The notes under the pieces: model-generated | What the model was told of the DNA's origin: nothing | What the model saw: the letters and a program-made list of their open reading frames with translations, nothing else | Databases searched by the model: none | NCBI RefSeq assembly: GCF_042433055.1 | Contig: NZ_JBHLWB010000003.1 | Location: 1-64,000 of the forward strand | DNA from: Gallibacterium trehalosifermentans | Lineage (GTDB): Bacteria > Pseudomonadota > Gammaproteobacteria > Enterobacterales > Pasteurellaceae | Length of the DNA stretch: 64,000 nucleotides | Direction of reading: 5' to 3' | Made by a program: the position numbers and the translations under genes | Shown: piece by piece, positions 1-7,627 of the stretch | Numbering within the stretch: the first letter of the stretch is position 1 | How the letters are laid out: every line of letters starts with the position of its first letter

Positions 1-26
1 TGTGAGAGTAGGACACTGCCAGGTTT
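1..26 (+). rRNA. rrf: 5S rRNA, 3' end (partial)
   Basis: The window opens with the conserved 3' end of bacterial 5S rRNA (GAGAGTAGG followed by ACTGCCAGG). The rest of the gene, and presumably the whole rrn operon, lies upstream of the window. The exact 3' end is approximate. Two terminators follow directly. Confidence 0.88.
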
Positions 27-41
27 TTGAATTAGAGAGAG

Positions 42-67
42 CCTCCGTAGCGATACGGAGGTTTTTT
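42..67 (+). terminator. Rho-independent terminator of the rRNA operon
   Basis: An 8-bp perfect stem (CCTCCGTA / TACGGAGG) with a GCGA loop is followed by a T-run. It lies 15 bases past the 5S end, so it most likely ends the rRNA operon transcript. Confidence 0.9.
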
Positions 68-92
68 GTTTTTTTGGGGGAGAGTAGGAAAG

Positions 93-121
93 AACGCTAA
101 CAAGAAGTTAGCGTTTTTTTT
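93..121 (+). terminator. Second rho-independent terminator after 5S
   Basis: A 9-bp perfect stem (AACGCTAAC / GTTAGCGTT) with a 5-base loop runs into eight T residues. It forms a tandem pair with the previous hairpin, as is common after highly transcribed rrn operons. Confidence 0.88.
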
Positions 122-523
122 ACGACAAATATAAAATCTAATGTGTTACATCAAATCTAGCCCTAGACAGCGATTCCCTCTCCCTCTCTTTCCACACACA
201 ACTCCAATAAGAAAAAGCGAGAGAAAACAAACGAAAAAGCGGAGAAACGTTCAAACGTCCTAAAGTGATAATGGAGCTATACCGATTTTTTATCATCATT
301 GACAGGTAGAAGAGCGAGAAGTGAAGAAGAAAGGAAAAGAAAGTCATGTTGTTTGTTGAGATGGATTTAGTCTATTATCTTAAGCCTAGTTATCAACTAA
401 ATAGGTATCCCATGTATAAGGTAAAAAAATTTGGGTAGATATAGTAAGCATTATCCAGCTATGCTTCGTTCAGGTTTATGTTTAGTGATGATATTGGTTA
501 TTACTAGAAATAACTGACACAAT
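122..523. other. Non-coding stretch downstream of rrn
   Basis: About 400 AT-rich bases with no convincing gene. A 69-codon open frame on the minus strand is low-complexity (Ser, Phe, Leu, Arg) and has no visible ribosome binding site. I see no RNA gene or clear repeat here. Confidence 0.5.
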
Positions 524-553
524 TAGACATATAGTGGTTAATGTCAATATAAT
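524..553 (+). promoter_or_regulatory. Probable sigma-70 promoter
   Basis: TAGACA (524-529), an 18-base spacer and a perfect TATAAT (548-553) lie 24 bases before the start of the hypothetical gene at 578. Called by eye; the -10 box is the strong part. Confidence 0.55.
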
Positions 554-577
554 TTCTAACTGGATTAATGTGTATAT

Positions 578-1186
578 ATGAATGATGAAATGAATATTTC
601 AGCAAACTTTGTTGCTAAAGTGATGAAGTCTTTATTGTTCACTTTTATAATTTTTGTACTCGGGTTGTGTAGTCATATTGTTTATGATGTATCAAGATCT
701 GTCTTGCCAGGGAAAGTGTTTCCAGTTCCACTTAAAGCCAATGGCGCCACTTATGAATTTGAGTATATTCCCCCAAATGCTAGTTTAAGAAGACAAACTC
801 TATTTCTATATATAGATAAACAAGATTATCTCTTATGGAGAAAGAAATTAAAATTAGGAGATGAAGATTTTAGTATAGGGTATGTTTTTACTATTCAAAT
901 GACAATTTATCATAAAAATAAAAAAGTCTTTGAAAATACCTATTCTTATAAAAATACTTATAACTCTCCAAGTGTCTTTCTTAATGATAAACCAATTAAT
1001 ATTCAAGGATTTACTGCTTTTAATGTGAAATATCCTTATCCTAATAATTATTTTAAATTTAAATCAGGAGAAAAATATAAGATTGTATTTAAAGATTTAT
1101 CTACTGATCCAGAAATCAAACATTTAAGAATCTATTTAGGTCTAGATGGTGCTGGCGAGGGTAGCGTTTATAAAGTTAAGCCATAA
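578..1186 (+). CDS. Hypothetical membrane-anchored protein (202 aa)
   Basis: I do not recognise this protein. One hydrophobic segment near the N terminus (residues about 17-35, starting KSLLFTFIIFVLGL) looks like an uncleaved signal anchor. A polar, Tyr- and Lys-rich domain of about 160 residues follows and would face the periplasm. It has no cysteine pair, lipobox or catalytic motif that I can see. The start is uncertain: no good ribosome binding site precedes 578, and in-frame ATGs at 590 and 623 would still include the hydrophobic segment. It is very AT-rich and sits alone between an rRNA operon and a bidirectional terminator, a typical place for accessory genes. A resemblance to DUF5625-like proteins is only an impression. 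Confidence 0.7.
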   Translation: MNDEMNISANFVAKVMKSLLFTFIIFVLGLCSHIVYDVSRSVLPGKVFPVPLKANGATYEFEYIPPNASLRRQTLFLYIDKQDYLLWRKKLKLGDEDFSIGYVFTIQMTIYHKNKKVFENTYSYKNTYNSPSVFLNDKPINIQGFTAFNVKYPYPNNYFKFKSGEKYKIVFKDLSTDPEIKHLRIYLGLDGAGEGSVYKVKP

Positions 1187-1222
1187 ATTTGCAGGAGAAT
1201 TGCATCAGAAATATATTAAAAA

Positions 1223-1261
1223 AGCTTAAAACCTTATAACAAAAGGCTTTAAGCTATTTTT
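1223..1261. terminator. Bidirectional terminator
   Basis: A hairpin with arms AGCTTAAAACCTT and AAGGCTTTAAGCT (one mismatch) has T-runs on both strands. It can end the hypothetical gene on the plus strand and yggL on the minus strand. Confidence 0.75.
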
Positions 1262-1289
1262 GAGAAACATACACTGGTATTTCTAGGAC

Positions 1290-1631
1290 TTATTTAGTAA
1301 CTGGAAAATCCCACCAAATATCAAATAGTTCGCTAATTTCAATTTGAGAGAGTCCATTTTGTTCTAACCAAGTTTTGACTAATTGACGGTGAGAATCATC
1401 ACATTTCCCAAGTTTTTCTAAACAAACTAAGCCTTCCCAGTGTAAATAACCACTTCCTTCATAGGCGAGTCCGTTAGGTTTGATGACTTCATCAATAAAA
1501 CGATCAACAACTTGATCGATCTCACTTACAGGCGTATTTTCTGCAAATTGCCAATTCACCAGAAAACCTAATTCTTGGAATTCAGCAATGTGCATTTTTT
1601 TACGTTGTCTGCGATTGCGTTGATATGCCAT
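1290..1631 (-). CDS. yggL: YggL family protein (DUF469)
   Basis: This 113-residue protein matches the YggL/DUF469 family along its whole length. Family marks are the basic N terminus (MAYQRNRRQRKKMH), the central GLAYEGSG stretch and the C-terminal DIWWDFP. E. coli YggL has been linked to the 50S ribosomal subunit and ribosome assembly; that is family knowledge, not visible here. It lies 18 bases after trmB on the same strand with an AGGAGG-type ribosome binding site (1636-1643, minus strand). It is therefore probably the second gene of a trmB-yggL operon, as in other gammaproteobacteria. Confidence 0.93.
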   Translation of the reverse strand: MAYQRNRRQRKKMHIAEFQELGFLVNWQFAENTPVSEIDQVVDRFIDEVIKPNGLAYEGSGYLHWEGLVCLEKLGKCDDSHRQLVKTWLEQNGLSQIEISELFDIWWDFPVTK

Positions 1632-1649
1632 AGTATCCTCCTTTTTGGA

Positions 1650-2405
1650 TTATTGATTTTTAATAAAATAGAGATCCCACACGCCATGCCCTAGACGCTG
1701 CCCACGCTGCTCAAATTTGGTTAATGGGCGAGAATCTGGACGTGGGATAAAGTCATTTGTAATAGAAGTATTGGATAGATTTGATTGAGATCTTAATACT
1801 TCTAGCATATGTTCAGCATAATTTTCCCAATCTGTTGCCATATGGATAAAGCCATTAGGTGTTAATTTTTGCATAATTAATTCAATAAAAGGCGTTTGTA
1901 CGATACGTCTTTTATGATGTTTTGCTTTTTGCCATGGATCTGGGAAAAAGAGTTGTAAACCTGCTAAAGAATTGTCAGAAATATTATCTTGTAGAATTTC
2001 GATGGCATCATGACAAATAACACGTAAGTTATTCACTTTCTGTTCTAGTGCAGTAGCAATACACGCGCCAACACCTGGAGTATGAACTTCAATACCTAAA
2101 TAATTATATTGAGGATTTTGCTTTGCCATTGTAACTAATGATTGCCCCATACCAAAGCCAATCTCTAATATTACGGGGTGGGTATTACCAAAAATTTTTG
2201 CAAAATCAAAAGGTTGTTGTTGATGTTCTAAGCCAAAGAATGCCCAATTATCATTCATTGCACGTTTTTGGGCTTCGCTTAGTCGTCCAGTTCTTAACAC
2301 GAAACTTCGCACTTTACGCATATAGCGCCCGTCTTCGGTAAATTCTGGGGTATTCACTGTTTTTCGCTTTTGCTCAGCAATATTATGTAAAGAATCTTGT
2401 TGCAT
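1650..2405 (-). CDS. trmB: tRNA (guanine-N7-)-methyltransferase TrmB
   Basis: TrmB uses S-adenosylmethionine to form 7-methylguanosine at position 46 of the tRNA variable loop. The 251-residue length is normal. The SAM-binding motif EIGFGMGQSL lies at about residues 77-86, followed by NYLGIEVHTPGV, and the family motif FFPDPWQKAKHHKRR is intact at about residues 154-168. The C-terminal TKFEQRGQRLGHGVWD is also typical. It is divergent from mutY, with about 135 bases between them for both promoters, and is followed by yggL. Confidence 0.96.
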   Translation of the reverse strand: MQQDSLHNIAEQKRKTVNTPEFTEDGRYMRKVRSFVLRTGRLSEAQKRAMNDNWAFFGLEHQQQPFDFAKIFGNTHPVILEIGFGMGQSLVTMAKQNPQYNYLGIEVHTPGVGACIATALEQKVNNLRVICHDAIEILQDNISDNSLAGLQLFFPDPWQKAKHHKRRIVQTPFIELIMQKLTPNGFIHMATDWENYAEHMLEVLRSQSNLSNTSITNDFIPRPDSRPLTKFEQRGQRLGHGVWDLYFIKNQ

Positions 2406-2540
2406 GGAAAAATATATAAATAGTCGGTTCTACAATAAAAACGGCGGGTATTTTACCTGATAATTGACGGTTTTTGTGATGTTTTCATCAAATTCCTTGT
2501 GATACACTCGCACAATTTAATCGAGTTGTGAGAGAAATTT

Positions 2541-3656
2541 ATGTGGATTGCAGAATCAACGCCACAAGCTCCCTTTGCTACTGCAGTTTTATCTTGGTAT
2601 GCGAAATATGGGCGGAAAACATTACCTTGGCAGATAAATAAATCTTTGTATGGGGTGTGGTTGTCAGAAATTATGTTGCAGCAAACACAAGTAGCAACTG
2701 TTATTCCCTATTTTGAGCGTTTTATGCAACATTTCCCGACGGTTGTAGCCTTGGCAGATGCGTCTATTGATGAAGTTTTACATTTATGGACTGGGTTAGG
2801 CTATTATGCAAGAGCTAGAAATTTACATCGAGCCGCGCAAATTATCCGTGATCAATATCAGGGAGCCTTTCCGACAGAGTTTTCTCAAGTATTCGCATTG
2901 CCTGGTGTGGGATTAAGTACGGCTGGTGCAATTTTGTCTTCTTGTTTAGATGCGCCTTATCCTATATTAGATGGTAATGTGAAACGTGTTTTAACGCGTT
3001 ATTTTGCGATTGAGGGCTGGCCTGGTGAGAAAACAGTAGAAACAATTTTGTGGCAAAAAAGTGCGATGGTAACGCCGCAATCTCAAGTTACTGCGTTTAA
3101 TCAAGCCATGATGGATTTAGGTGCTTTAGTTTGTACAAGAAGTAAGCCAAAATGTAACTTGTGCCCGCTGGCAAGGGATTGTATCGCTTATCGTGATAAT
3201 AGTTGGAGTGCATACCCAAGCAAGAAACCTAAGAAAACATTACCTGAACGAGAAAGCTATTTTTTATTGTTAGTTGAGCGGTCTAGAGTATTATTACAAC
3301 AGAGACCAGCAGAGGGATTGTGGGGAGGGTTGTACTGTTTTCCGCAATTTGAAACGAAAGAAAAATTAGAGCACTTTTTACAACAACATCACTATCAAAT
3401 TAGTGAAGAATTGCCTATTTTCCGTCATACGTTTAGCCATTTTCATTTAGATATTCACCCAGTTGTGGTAATGAATACACCGCAAGAAAGGGGATTGCAA
3501 AAAAATGTTGCGGAAAGTTGTGCAGAATATAAACAGAGAGTACAAAACGAACGTGAATATTGGTATGATCTAGCGGATTTTTCGCCGCCAAAAATTGGCT
3601 TAGCAACGCCAGTCAAAAATTTGTTGTTACAGTTAGCGGCAAATATAACAAAATAA
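2541..3656 (+). CDS. mutY: A/G-specific adenine DNA glycosylase MutY
   Basis: MutY removes adenine mispaired with 8-oxoguanine and so prevents G:C to T:A mutations. Visible features in order are the catalytic-Glu region (EIMLQQTQV), the helix-hairpin-helix LPGVGLSTAGAI, the catalytic Asp in LDGNVKRV, and the [4Fe-4S] loop with spacing C-x6-C-x2-C-x5-C near residues 200-216. A C-terminal NUDIX-like domain for 8-oxoG recognition follows (QQRPAEGLWGGLYCFP). Length 371 aa is normal. The start ATG has a GAGAG ribosome binding site. yggX follows after 22 bases, the conserved mutY-yggX-mltC order. Confidence 0.97.
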   Translation: MWIAESTPQAPFATAVLSWYAKYGRKTLPWQINKSLYGVWLSEIMLQQTQVATVIPYFERFMQHFPTVVALADASIDEVLHLWTGLGYYARARNLHRAAQIIRDQYQGAFPTEFSQVFALPGVGLSTAGAILSSCLDAPYPILDGNVKRVLTRYFAIEGWPGEKTVETILWQKSAMVTPQSQVTAFNQAMMDLGALVCTRSKPKCNLCPLARDCIAYRDNSWSAYPSKKPKKTLPERESYFLLLVERSRVLLQQRPAEGLWGGLYCFPQFETKEKLEHFLQQHHYQISEELPIFRHTFSHFHLDIHPVVVMNTPQERGLQKNVAESCAEYKQRVQNEREYWYDLADFSPPKIGLATPVKNLLLQLAANITK

Positions 3657-3678
3657 CAAATGATACAAGGATAATAGT

Positions 3679-3951
3679 ATGGCAAGAACCGTTTTTTGTG
3701 CGTATTTAAAGCAAGAAGCAGAAGGGTTGGATTTTCAACTTTACCCAGGTGAACTCGGTAAACGTATTTTTGATTCAATCAGTAAACAAGCTTGGTCTGA
3801 ATGGTTAAAAAAACAGACTATGCTCGTCAATGAAAAAAAATTAAATATGATGAATCCTGAACATCGCAAATTATTAGAACAAGAGATGGTGAATTTCTTA
3901 TTTGAAGGTAAAGATATTCATATCGAAGGTTATGTTCCTCCTTCAAAGTAA
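3679..3951 (+). CDS. yggX: Probable Fe(2+)-trafficking protein YggX
   Basis: This 90-residue protein is full length for the YggX family. It starts with the typical MARTVFCAYLKQEAEGLD and keeps the single conserved Cys7, the YPGELGKRIF stretch and the C-terminal FLFEGKDIHIEGYVPP. The family protects iron-sulfur proteins from oxidative damage and is proposed to move ferrous iron. Its neighbour MutY carries a [4Fe-4S] cluster, which fits the context. mltC follows after 7 bases, so the three genes are probably cotranscribed. Confidence 0.95.
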   Translation: MARTVFCAYLKQEAEGLDFQLYPGELGKRIFDSISKQAWSEWLKKQTMLVNEKKLNMMNPEHRKLLEQEMVNFLFEGKDIHIEGYVPPSK

Positions 3952-3958
3952 TAATTAT

Positions 3959-5047
3959 ATGAAAATAAAAAAATATTTTATTGCCACTGCATTAGCACTC
4001 TTATTAGTCGGGTGTGGCTCTACATCTCCTAATCGAGATGATATTGATTACGATGATGCCTTTGCAAAGGATACGCGTGCGTTAGATATTCTAACAGGGC
4101 AGTTTTCACATAATATTGACCGTATTTGGGGCGTTAATGAACTGCTGGTCGCTAGTCGTAAAGATTATGTGAAATATACGGATAAATATTACACTCGTAG
4201 CCATGTAAGTTTTGATGAGGGTGTGATAACGATTGAAACCCAGACAAGTTTGGCACGTTTGAAAAATGCGATAGTACATACTTTGTTAATGGGATCTGAT
4301 GCAAATGGTATCGACCTTTTTGCTGATGGCGATGTGCCAATTAGTTCTCGTCCATTCTTATTAGGGCAGGTATTAGATCATCAAGGCGCACAAATTCCAG
4401 ATATTGCAGTTGCTTCTGCCTTTGCCGATTATTTAGTGAACAATAAGTTGCAGAGTCGCCGTTTAAGTAATGGGCATGTTGTACAATTTGTTGTGATCCA
4501 AATGATTGCAAATCACGTTGCTATTCGTGCACAAAAATATATTCCATTTATTCGTAAAGCAGCACGTCATTATAATATTGATGAAAGTTTGATTCTTGGT
4601 ATTATGCAAACGGAATCCAGTTTCAACCCGTATGCGATTAGTTATGCCAATGCGATGGGATTAATGCAGGTTGTTCCGCATACTGCTGGGCGAGATGTTT
4701 TTCAAATGAAAGGCAAAAGTGGCGTGCCATCGAAGAAATATTTATTTGATCCATATAAGAATATTGATGCTGGGGTTTCTTATCTATGGTTATTACAAAA
4801 TAAATATTTAGCGGGAATAACCGATCCTACTTCACGTCGTTTTGCAGTGATTTCAGCGTATAATAGTGGTGCAGGCGCTGTATTACGTGTTTTTGATGAA
4901 GATAAAGAGATTGCAGTAAATAAAATTAATCGCTTATTACCTGAGCAGGTGTATCGTATTTTAACAACAAAACACCCATCAGCGCAGGCGAGAAATTACC
5001 TGCTCAAGGTTGATAAAGCACAGAAAAGTTATCGAGTCATTCGTTAA
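3959..5047 (+). CDS. mltC: Membrane-bound lytic murein transglycosylase C
   Basis: MltC cleaves peptidoglycan glycan strands to 1,6-anhydromuramyl products. The chosen start gives a classical lipoprotein signal (basic MKIKKY, hydrophobic ALALLLVGC lipobox), so it should be anchored in the outer membrane. An earlier in-frame start at 3902 lies inside yggX and would spoil the signal. The N-terminal half is the MltC-specific domain. The C-terminal half is a lysozyme-like SLT domain with the catalytic Glu in MQTESSFNPYA, followed by GLMQVVPHTAGRD and AYNSGAGAVLRVF. Length 362 aa is normal. Confidence 0.96.
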   Translation: MKIKKYFIATALALLLVGCGSTSPNRDDIDYDDAFAKDTRALDILTGQFSHNIDRIWGVNELLVASRKDYVKYTDKYYTRSHVSFDEGVITIETQTSLARLKNAIVHTLLMGSDANGIDLFADGDVPISSRPFLLGQVLDHQGAQIPDIAVASAFADYLVNNKLQSRRLSNGHVVQFVVIQMIANHVAIRAQKYIPFIRKAARHYNIDESLILGIMQTESSFNPYAISYANAMGLMQVVPHTAGRDVFQMKGKSGVPSKKYLFDPYKNIDAGVSYLWLLQNKYLAGITDPTSRRFAVISAYNSGAGAVLRVFDEDKEIAVNKINRLLPEQVYRILTTKHPSAQARNYLLKVDKAQKSYRVIR

Positions 5048-5145
5048 TTCTGCTAGTTTTAGTGGTGATTTAGTATTAATTTTATCCGTTTTGGATAGAA
5101 AAACGGCTAACGTATGAAAAAAAGAAATTTTTTTCAAAATAGTGG

Positions 5146-5174
5146 TTGACTTGAAAGCCAAAAAAACGTTTAAT
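5146..5174 (+). promoter_or_regulatory. Sigma-70 promoter of the tRNA pair
   Basis: TTGACT (5146-5151), a 17-base spacer and TTTAAT (5169-5174) lie 18 bases before tRNA-Phe, a usual position for a stable-RNA promoter. Confidence 0.7.
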
Positions 5175-5192
5175 ACGCACCACTAAGACGTT

Positions 5193-5268
5193 GCCCAGAT
5201 AGCTCAGTCGGTAGAGCAGGGGATTGAAAATCCCCGTGTCGGTGGTTCGATTCCGCCTCTGGGCACCA
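5193..5268 (+). tRNA. pheT-tRNA: tRNA-Phe (GAA)
   Basis: A 76-base cloverleaf with acceptor arm GCCCAGA / TCTGGGC, encoded CCA, anticodon loop TTGAAAA (anticodon GAA), and T-loop GGTTCGATTCC. The D-loop AGCTCAGTCGGTAGAGC is standard. tRNA-Asn follows 4 bases later, so both are cut from one transcript. Confidence 0.97.
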
Positions 5269-5272
5269 CTCT

Positions 5273-5348
5273 TCCTCCTTAGTTCAGTCGGTAGAACGGT
5301 GGACTGTTAATCCATATGTCGCTGGTTCAAGTCCAGCAGGAGGAGCCA
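5273..5348 (+). tRNA. tRNA-Asn (GTT)
   Basis: A 76-base cloverleaf with acceptor arm TCCTCCT / AGGAGGA, discriminator G, encoded CCA, anticodon loop CTGTTAA (anticodon GTT), and T-arm CTGGTTCAAGTCCAG. It reads AAU/AAC codons and shares its transcript with tRNA-Phe. Confidence 0.97.
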
Positions 5349-5356
5349 AATTCTAG

Positions 5357-5398
5357 AAGGCTGTTACAATTAATGTTGTAACAGCCTTTAATTTTTTC
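5357..5398 (+). terminator. Terminator of the tRNA operon
   Basis: A 13-bp perfect stem (AAGGCTGTTACAA / TTGTAACAGCCTT) with a short loop and a following T-rich tract, directly after tRNA-Asn. Confidence 0.92.
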
Positions 5399-5512
5399 TA
5401 CCAAGTGGTCAGAAGATAGCTTTTAAAAAGAGCAGAACGGTGTTATATTTTTGCACCTATTTTGTCATCATTTTAGTATCAATAACTTAGCACAAATAAG
5501 GTCTTTCTCTTT

Positions 5513-6142
5513 ATGGACGATTATGCGAATTTAGCGATTGCACTAGCAGGTGTTTGTCAATCCGCAAAGTTAGTTCAACAATTAGCACATCAAGGCACTG
5601 TCGCAGAACAAGATCTCTCTTCTACCTTAGAAAGTCTTTTAGTTATCCAAGCAGACAAAACCGTTGATATTTATGGTGGCACATTGGCTAATCTAAAATT
5701 AGGGCTAGCAACGTTATTAGAACAGCTTAATGGGCAAAATGGTCGATTAGATGCTGAATTGAGTCGTTATTGGCTAAGCCTCTTGGCATTGGAAAGTAAA
5801 TTAAACAATAATGCAGAGAAAAAACAACAATTAGTCGATAGAATCCAATATTTACCAGCACAGTTAGAGTTTCATAATGACTTGTTGGATAACTCAATGT
5901 TGGCTGTGTTAGCTGGTATTTATGTTGATATTATTAGCCCATTAGGTGCTAAAATTCAGGTAAAAGGTGTGCCGTTATATTTACAGCAGCCTGATATTCA
6001 AAATCGTATTCGAGCTTGCTTATTAGCGGGTATTCGTTCTGCGGTATTATGGCGTCAGTTAGGTGGTTCAAAGTGGAAATTACTCTTTTTCCGCAGAAAA
6101 CTAATCCAAGCGGCGCAACAACTGTATTCTTCCCTTAAATAG
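5513..6142 (+). CDS. hflD: High frequency lysogenization protein HflD homologue
   Basis: This 209-residue protein is full length for the HflD (YcfC) family, mostly alpha-helical and membrane-associated. In E. coli it binds the lambda CII regulator and lowers lysogenization; its cellular role is unclear. The N-terminal LAIALAGVCQSAKLVQQLA and the GTLANLKLGLATLL and IRACLLAGIRSAVLWRQLG stretches are family-typical. purB follows after 15 bases, the conserved hflD-purB pair. The usual upstream partner mnmA is absent here; two tRNAs take its place. Confidence 0.93.
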   Translation: MDDYANLAIALAGVCQSAKLVQQLAHQGTVAEQDLSSTLESLLVIQADKTVDIYGGTLANLKLGLATLLEQLNGQNGRLDAELSRYWLSLLALESKLNNNAEKKQQLVDRIQYLPAQLEFHNDLLDNSMLAVLAGIYVDIISPLGAKIQVKGVPLYLQQPDIQNRIRACLLAGIRSAVLWRQLGGSKWKLLFFRRKLIQAAQQLYSSLK

Positions 6143-6157
6143 ACGGAGTGATTCTTC

Positions 6158-7525
6158 ATGCAACTTAATGCGTTAACAGCACTTTCCCCGCTTGATGGTC
6201 GTTATCAAAATAAAACAGATGCATTACGTCCAATTTTTAGTGAATTTGGCTTATTGCGTTTTCGGGTAACGGTCGAAGTGCGTTGGTTACAAAAACTGGC
6301 AGAAGCGCCAGCCATTACAGAAATCCCCCTTTTATCAAAAAAAGCAATCGATTACCTAAACGATATTATTGCGAATTTTGATGTACAAGATGCACAGCGA
6401 ATTAAAGAGATTGAAGCAACAACTAACCACGATGTTAAGGCAGTTGAATATTTCTTAAAAGAGAAGTGTCTGGCGCTTCCAGAGCTGGCTGCAATTAGTG
6501 AATTTATTCACTTTGCTTGCACCTCAGAAGATATTAATAATCTTTCACACGCACTGATGTTAAAAACGGCAAGAGAAGAGGTTATTTTGCCAGAATGGAA
6601 AAAGATTATTACTGAAATTAGCCGTTTAGCCGAAACCTATAAAACGATCCCATTACTTTCTCGTACTCACGGGCAACCTGCTTCGCCAACAACAGTTGGT
6701 AAAGAAATGGTGAATGTAGCTTATCGTTTACAGCGTCAATATCAACAACTACAACGTGTAGAAATTCTCGGTAAAATTAATGGTGCTGTGGGTAACTACA
6801 ATGCACATTTATCCGCTTATCCTGATATTGATTGGCATCTATTTAGCCAACAATTTGTGCAAGATTTAGGAATTGATTGGAATCCATACACCACTCAAAT
6901 TGAACCGCATGATTATATTGCTGAGTTTTTTGATTGTGTAATGCGTTTTAACACTATTATTATCGATTTTGACCGTGATATTTGGGGTTATATTGCCTTA
7001 AATCATTTCAAACAAAAAACTATTGCGGGTGAAATTGGTTCATCTACCATGCCACATAAAGTGAATCCGATTGATTTTGAAAATTCAGAGGGGAACTTAG
7101 GCGTAGCGAACGCATTGATGAGTCATTTGGCGCAAAAATTACCAATTTCTCGTTGGCAACGTGATTTAACTGATTCAACTGTATTACGTAATTTAGGTGT
7201 TGGCTTAGGATATAGCTTAATTGCTTATGCTGCGACTTTAAAAGGTATCAGTAAATTAGAAGTGAACGAGGCTCATTTACTGGCGGAATTAGATCAGAAC
7301 TGGGAAGTGCTTGCTGAACCAATTCAAACCGTAATGCGCCGTTATGGTATCGAAAAACCGTATGAAAAATTAAAAGAATTAACGCGTGGTAAGCGTGTTG
7401 ATCAGCAAACGATGCAACAATTTATTGATGGTTTAGCGATTCCAGAAGAGGAAAAAGCACGCTTAAAAGCATTAACACCAGCTAATTATATTGGCGCAGC
7501 AATTCAGTTAGTAGATGCGTTTTGA
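6158..7525 (+). CDS. purB: Adenylosuccinate lyase
   Basis: PurB acts twice in purine synthesis: it splits SAICAR to AICAR and adenylosuccinate to AMP, releasing fumarate each time. The 455-residue length matches the gammaproteobacterial form. The fumarase/lyase superfamily signature GSSTMPHKVNPIDFEN is intact at about residues 294-309, and the substrate-binding TSEDINN and LSRTHGQPASPTT stretches are present. A GACGGAG ribosome binding site precedes the ATG. It probably forms one transcript with hflD. Confidence 0.97.
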   Translation: MQLNALTALSPLDGRYQNKTDALRPIFSEFGLLRFRVTVEVRWLQKLAEAPAITEIPLLSKKAIDYLNDIIANFDVQDAQRIKEIEATTNHDVKAVEYFLKEKCLALPELAAISEFIHFACTSEDINNLSHALMLKTAREEVILPEWKKIITEISRLAETYKTIPLLSRTHGQPASPTTVGKEMVNVAYRLQRQYQQLQRVEILGKINGAVGNYNAHLSAYPDIDWHLFSQQFVQDLGIDWNPYTTQIEPHDYIAEFFDCVMRFNTIIIDFDRDIWGYIALNHFKQKTIAGEIGSSTMPHKVNPIDFENSEGNLGVANALMSHLAQKLPISRWQRDLTDSTVLRNLGVGLGYSLIAYAATLKGISKLEVNEAHLLAELDQNWEVLAEPIQTVMRRYGIEKPYEKLKELTRGKRVDQQTMQQFIDGLAIPEEEKARLKALTPANYIGAAIQLVDAF

Positions 7526-7547
7526 TTAGGTAAGTTAATCTGACCTT

Positions 7548-7597
7548 GAAAAATGGCATAGTTCAGCAAAATATCAACGTTTTTGTCTACTATGCCA
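7548..7597 (-). terminator. Terminator of the defence operon
   Basis: On the minus strand TGGCATAGT and ACTATGCCA form a stem, extended by an inner pairing of AG-CAAAA with TTTTGCT across a small bulge, and a T-run follows. It lies just past the stop of the Res-like gene and ends the 10-kb minus-strand block; it has no T-run for purB. Confidence 0.65.
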
Positions 7598-7627
7598 ATA
7601 AGTAACACTCACCAAGGGAGGAGGTAC

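Noticed and set aside
138..347. 69-codon minus-strand open frame after the rRNA terminators
   Set aside because: Low-complexity composition, no ribosome binding site and no family resemblance; probably chance.
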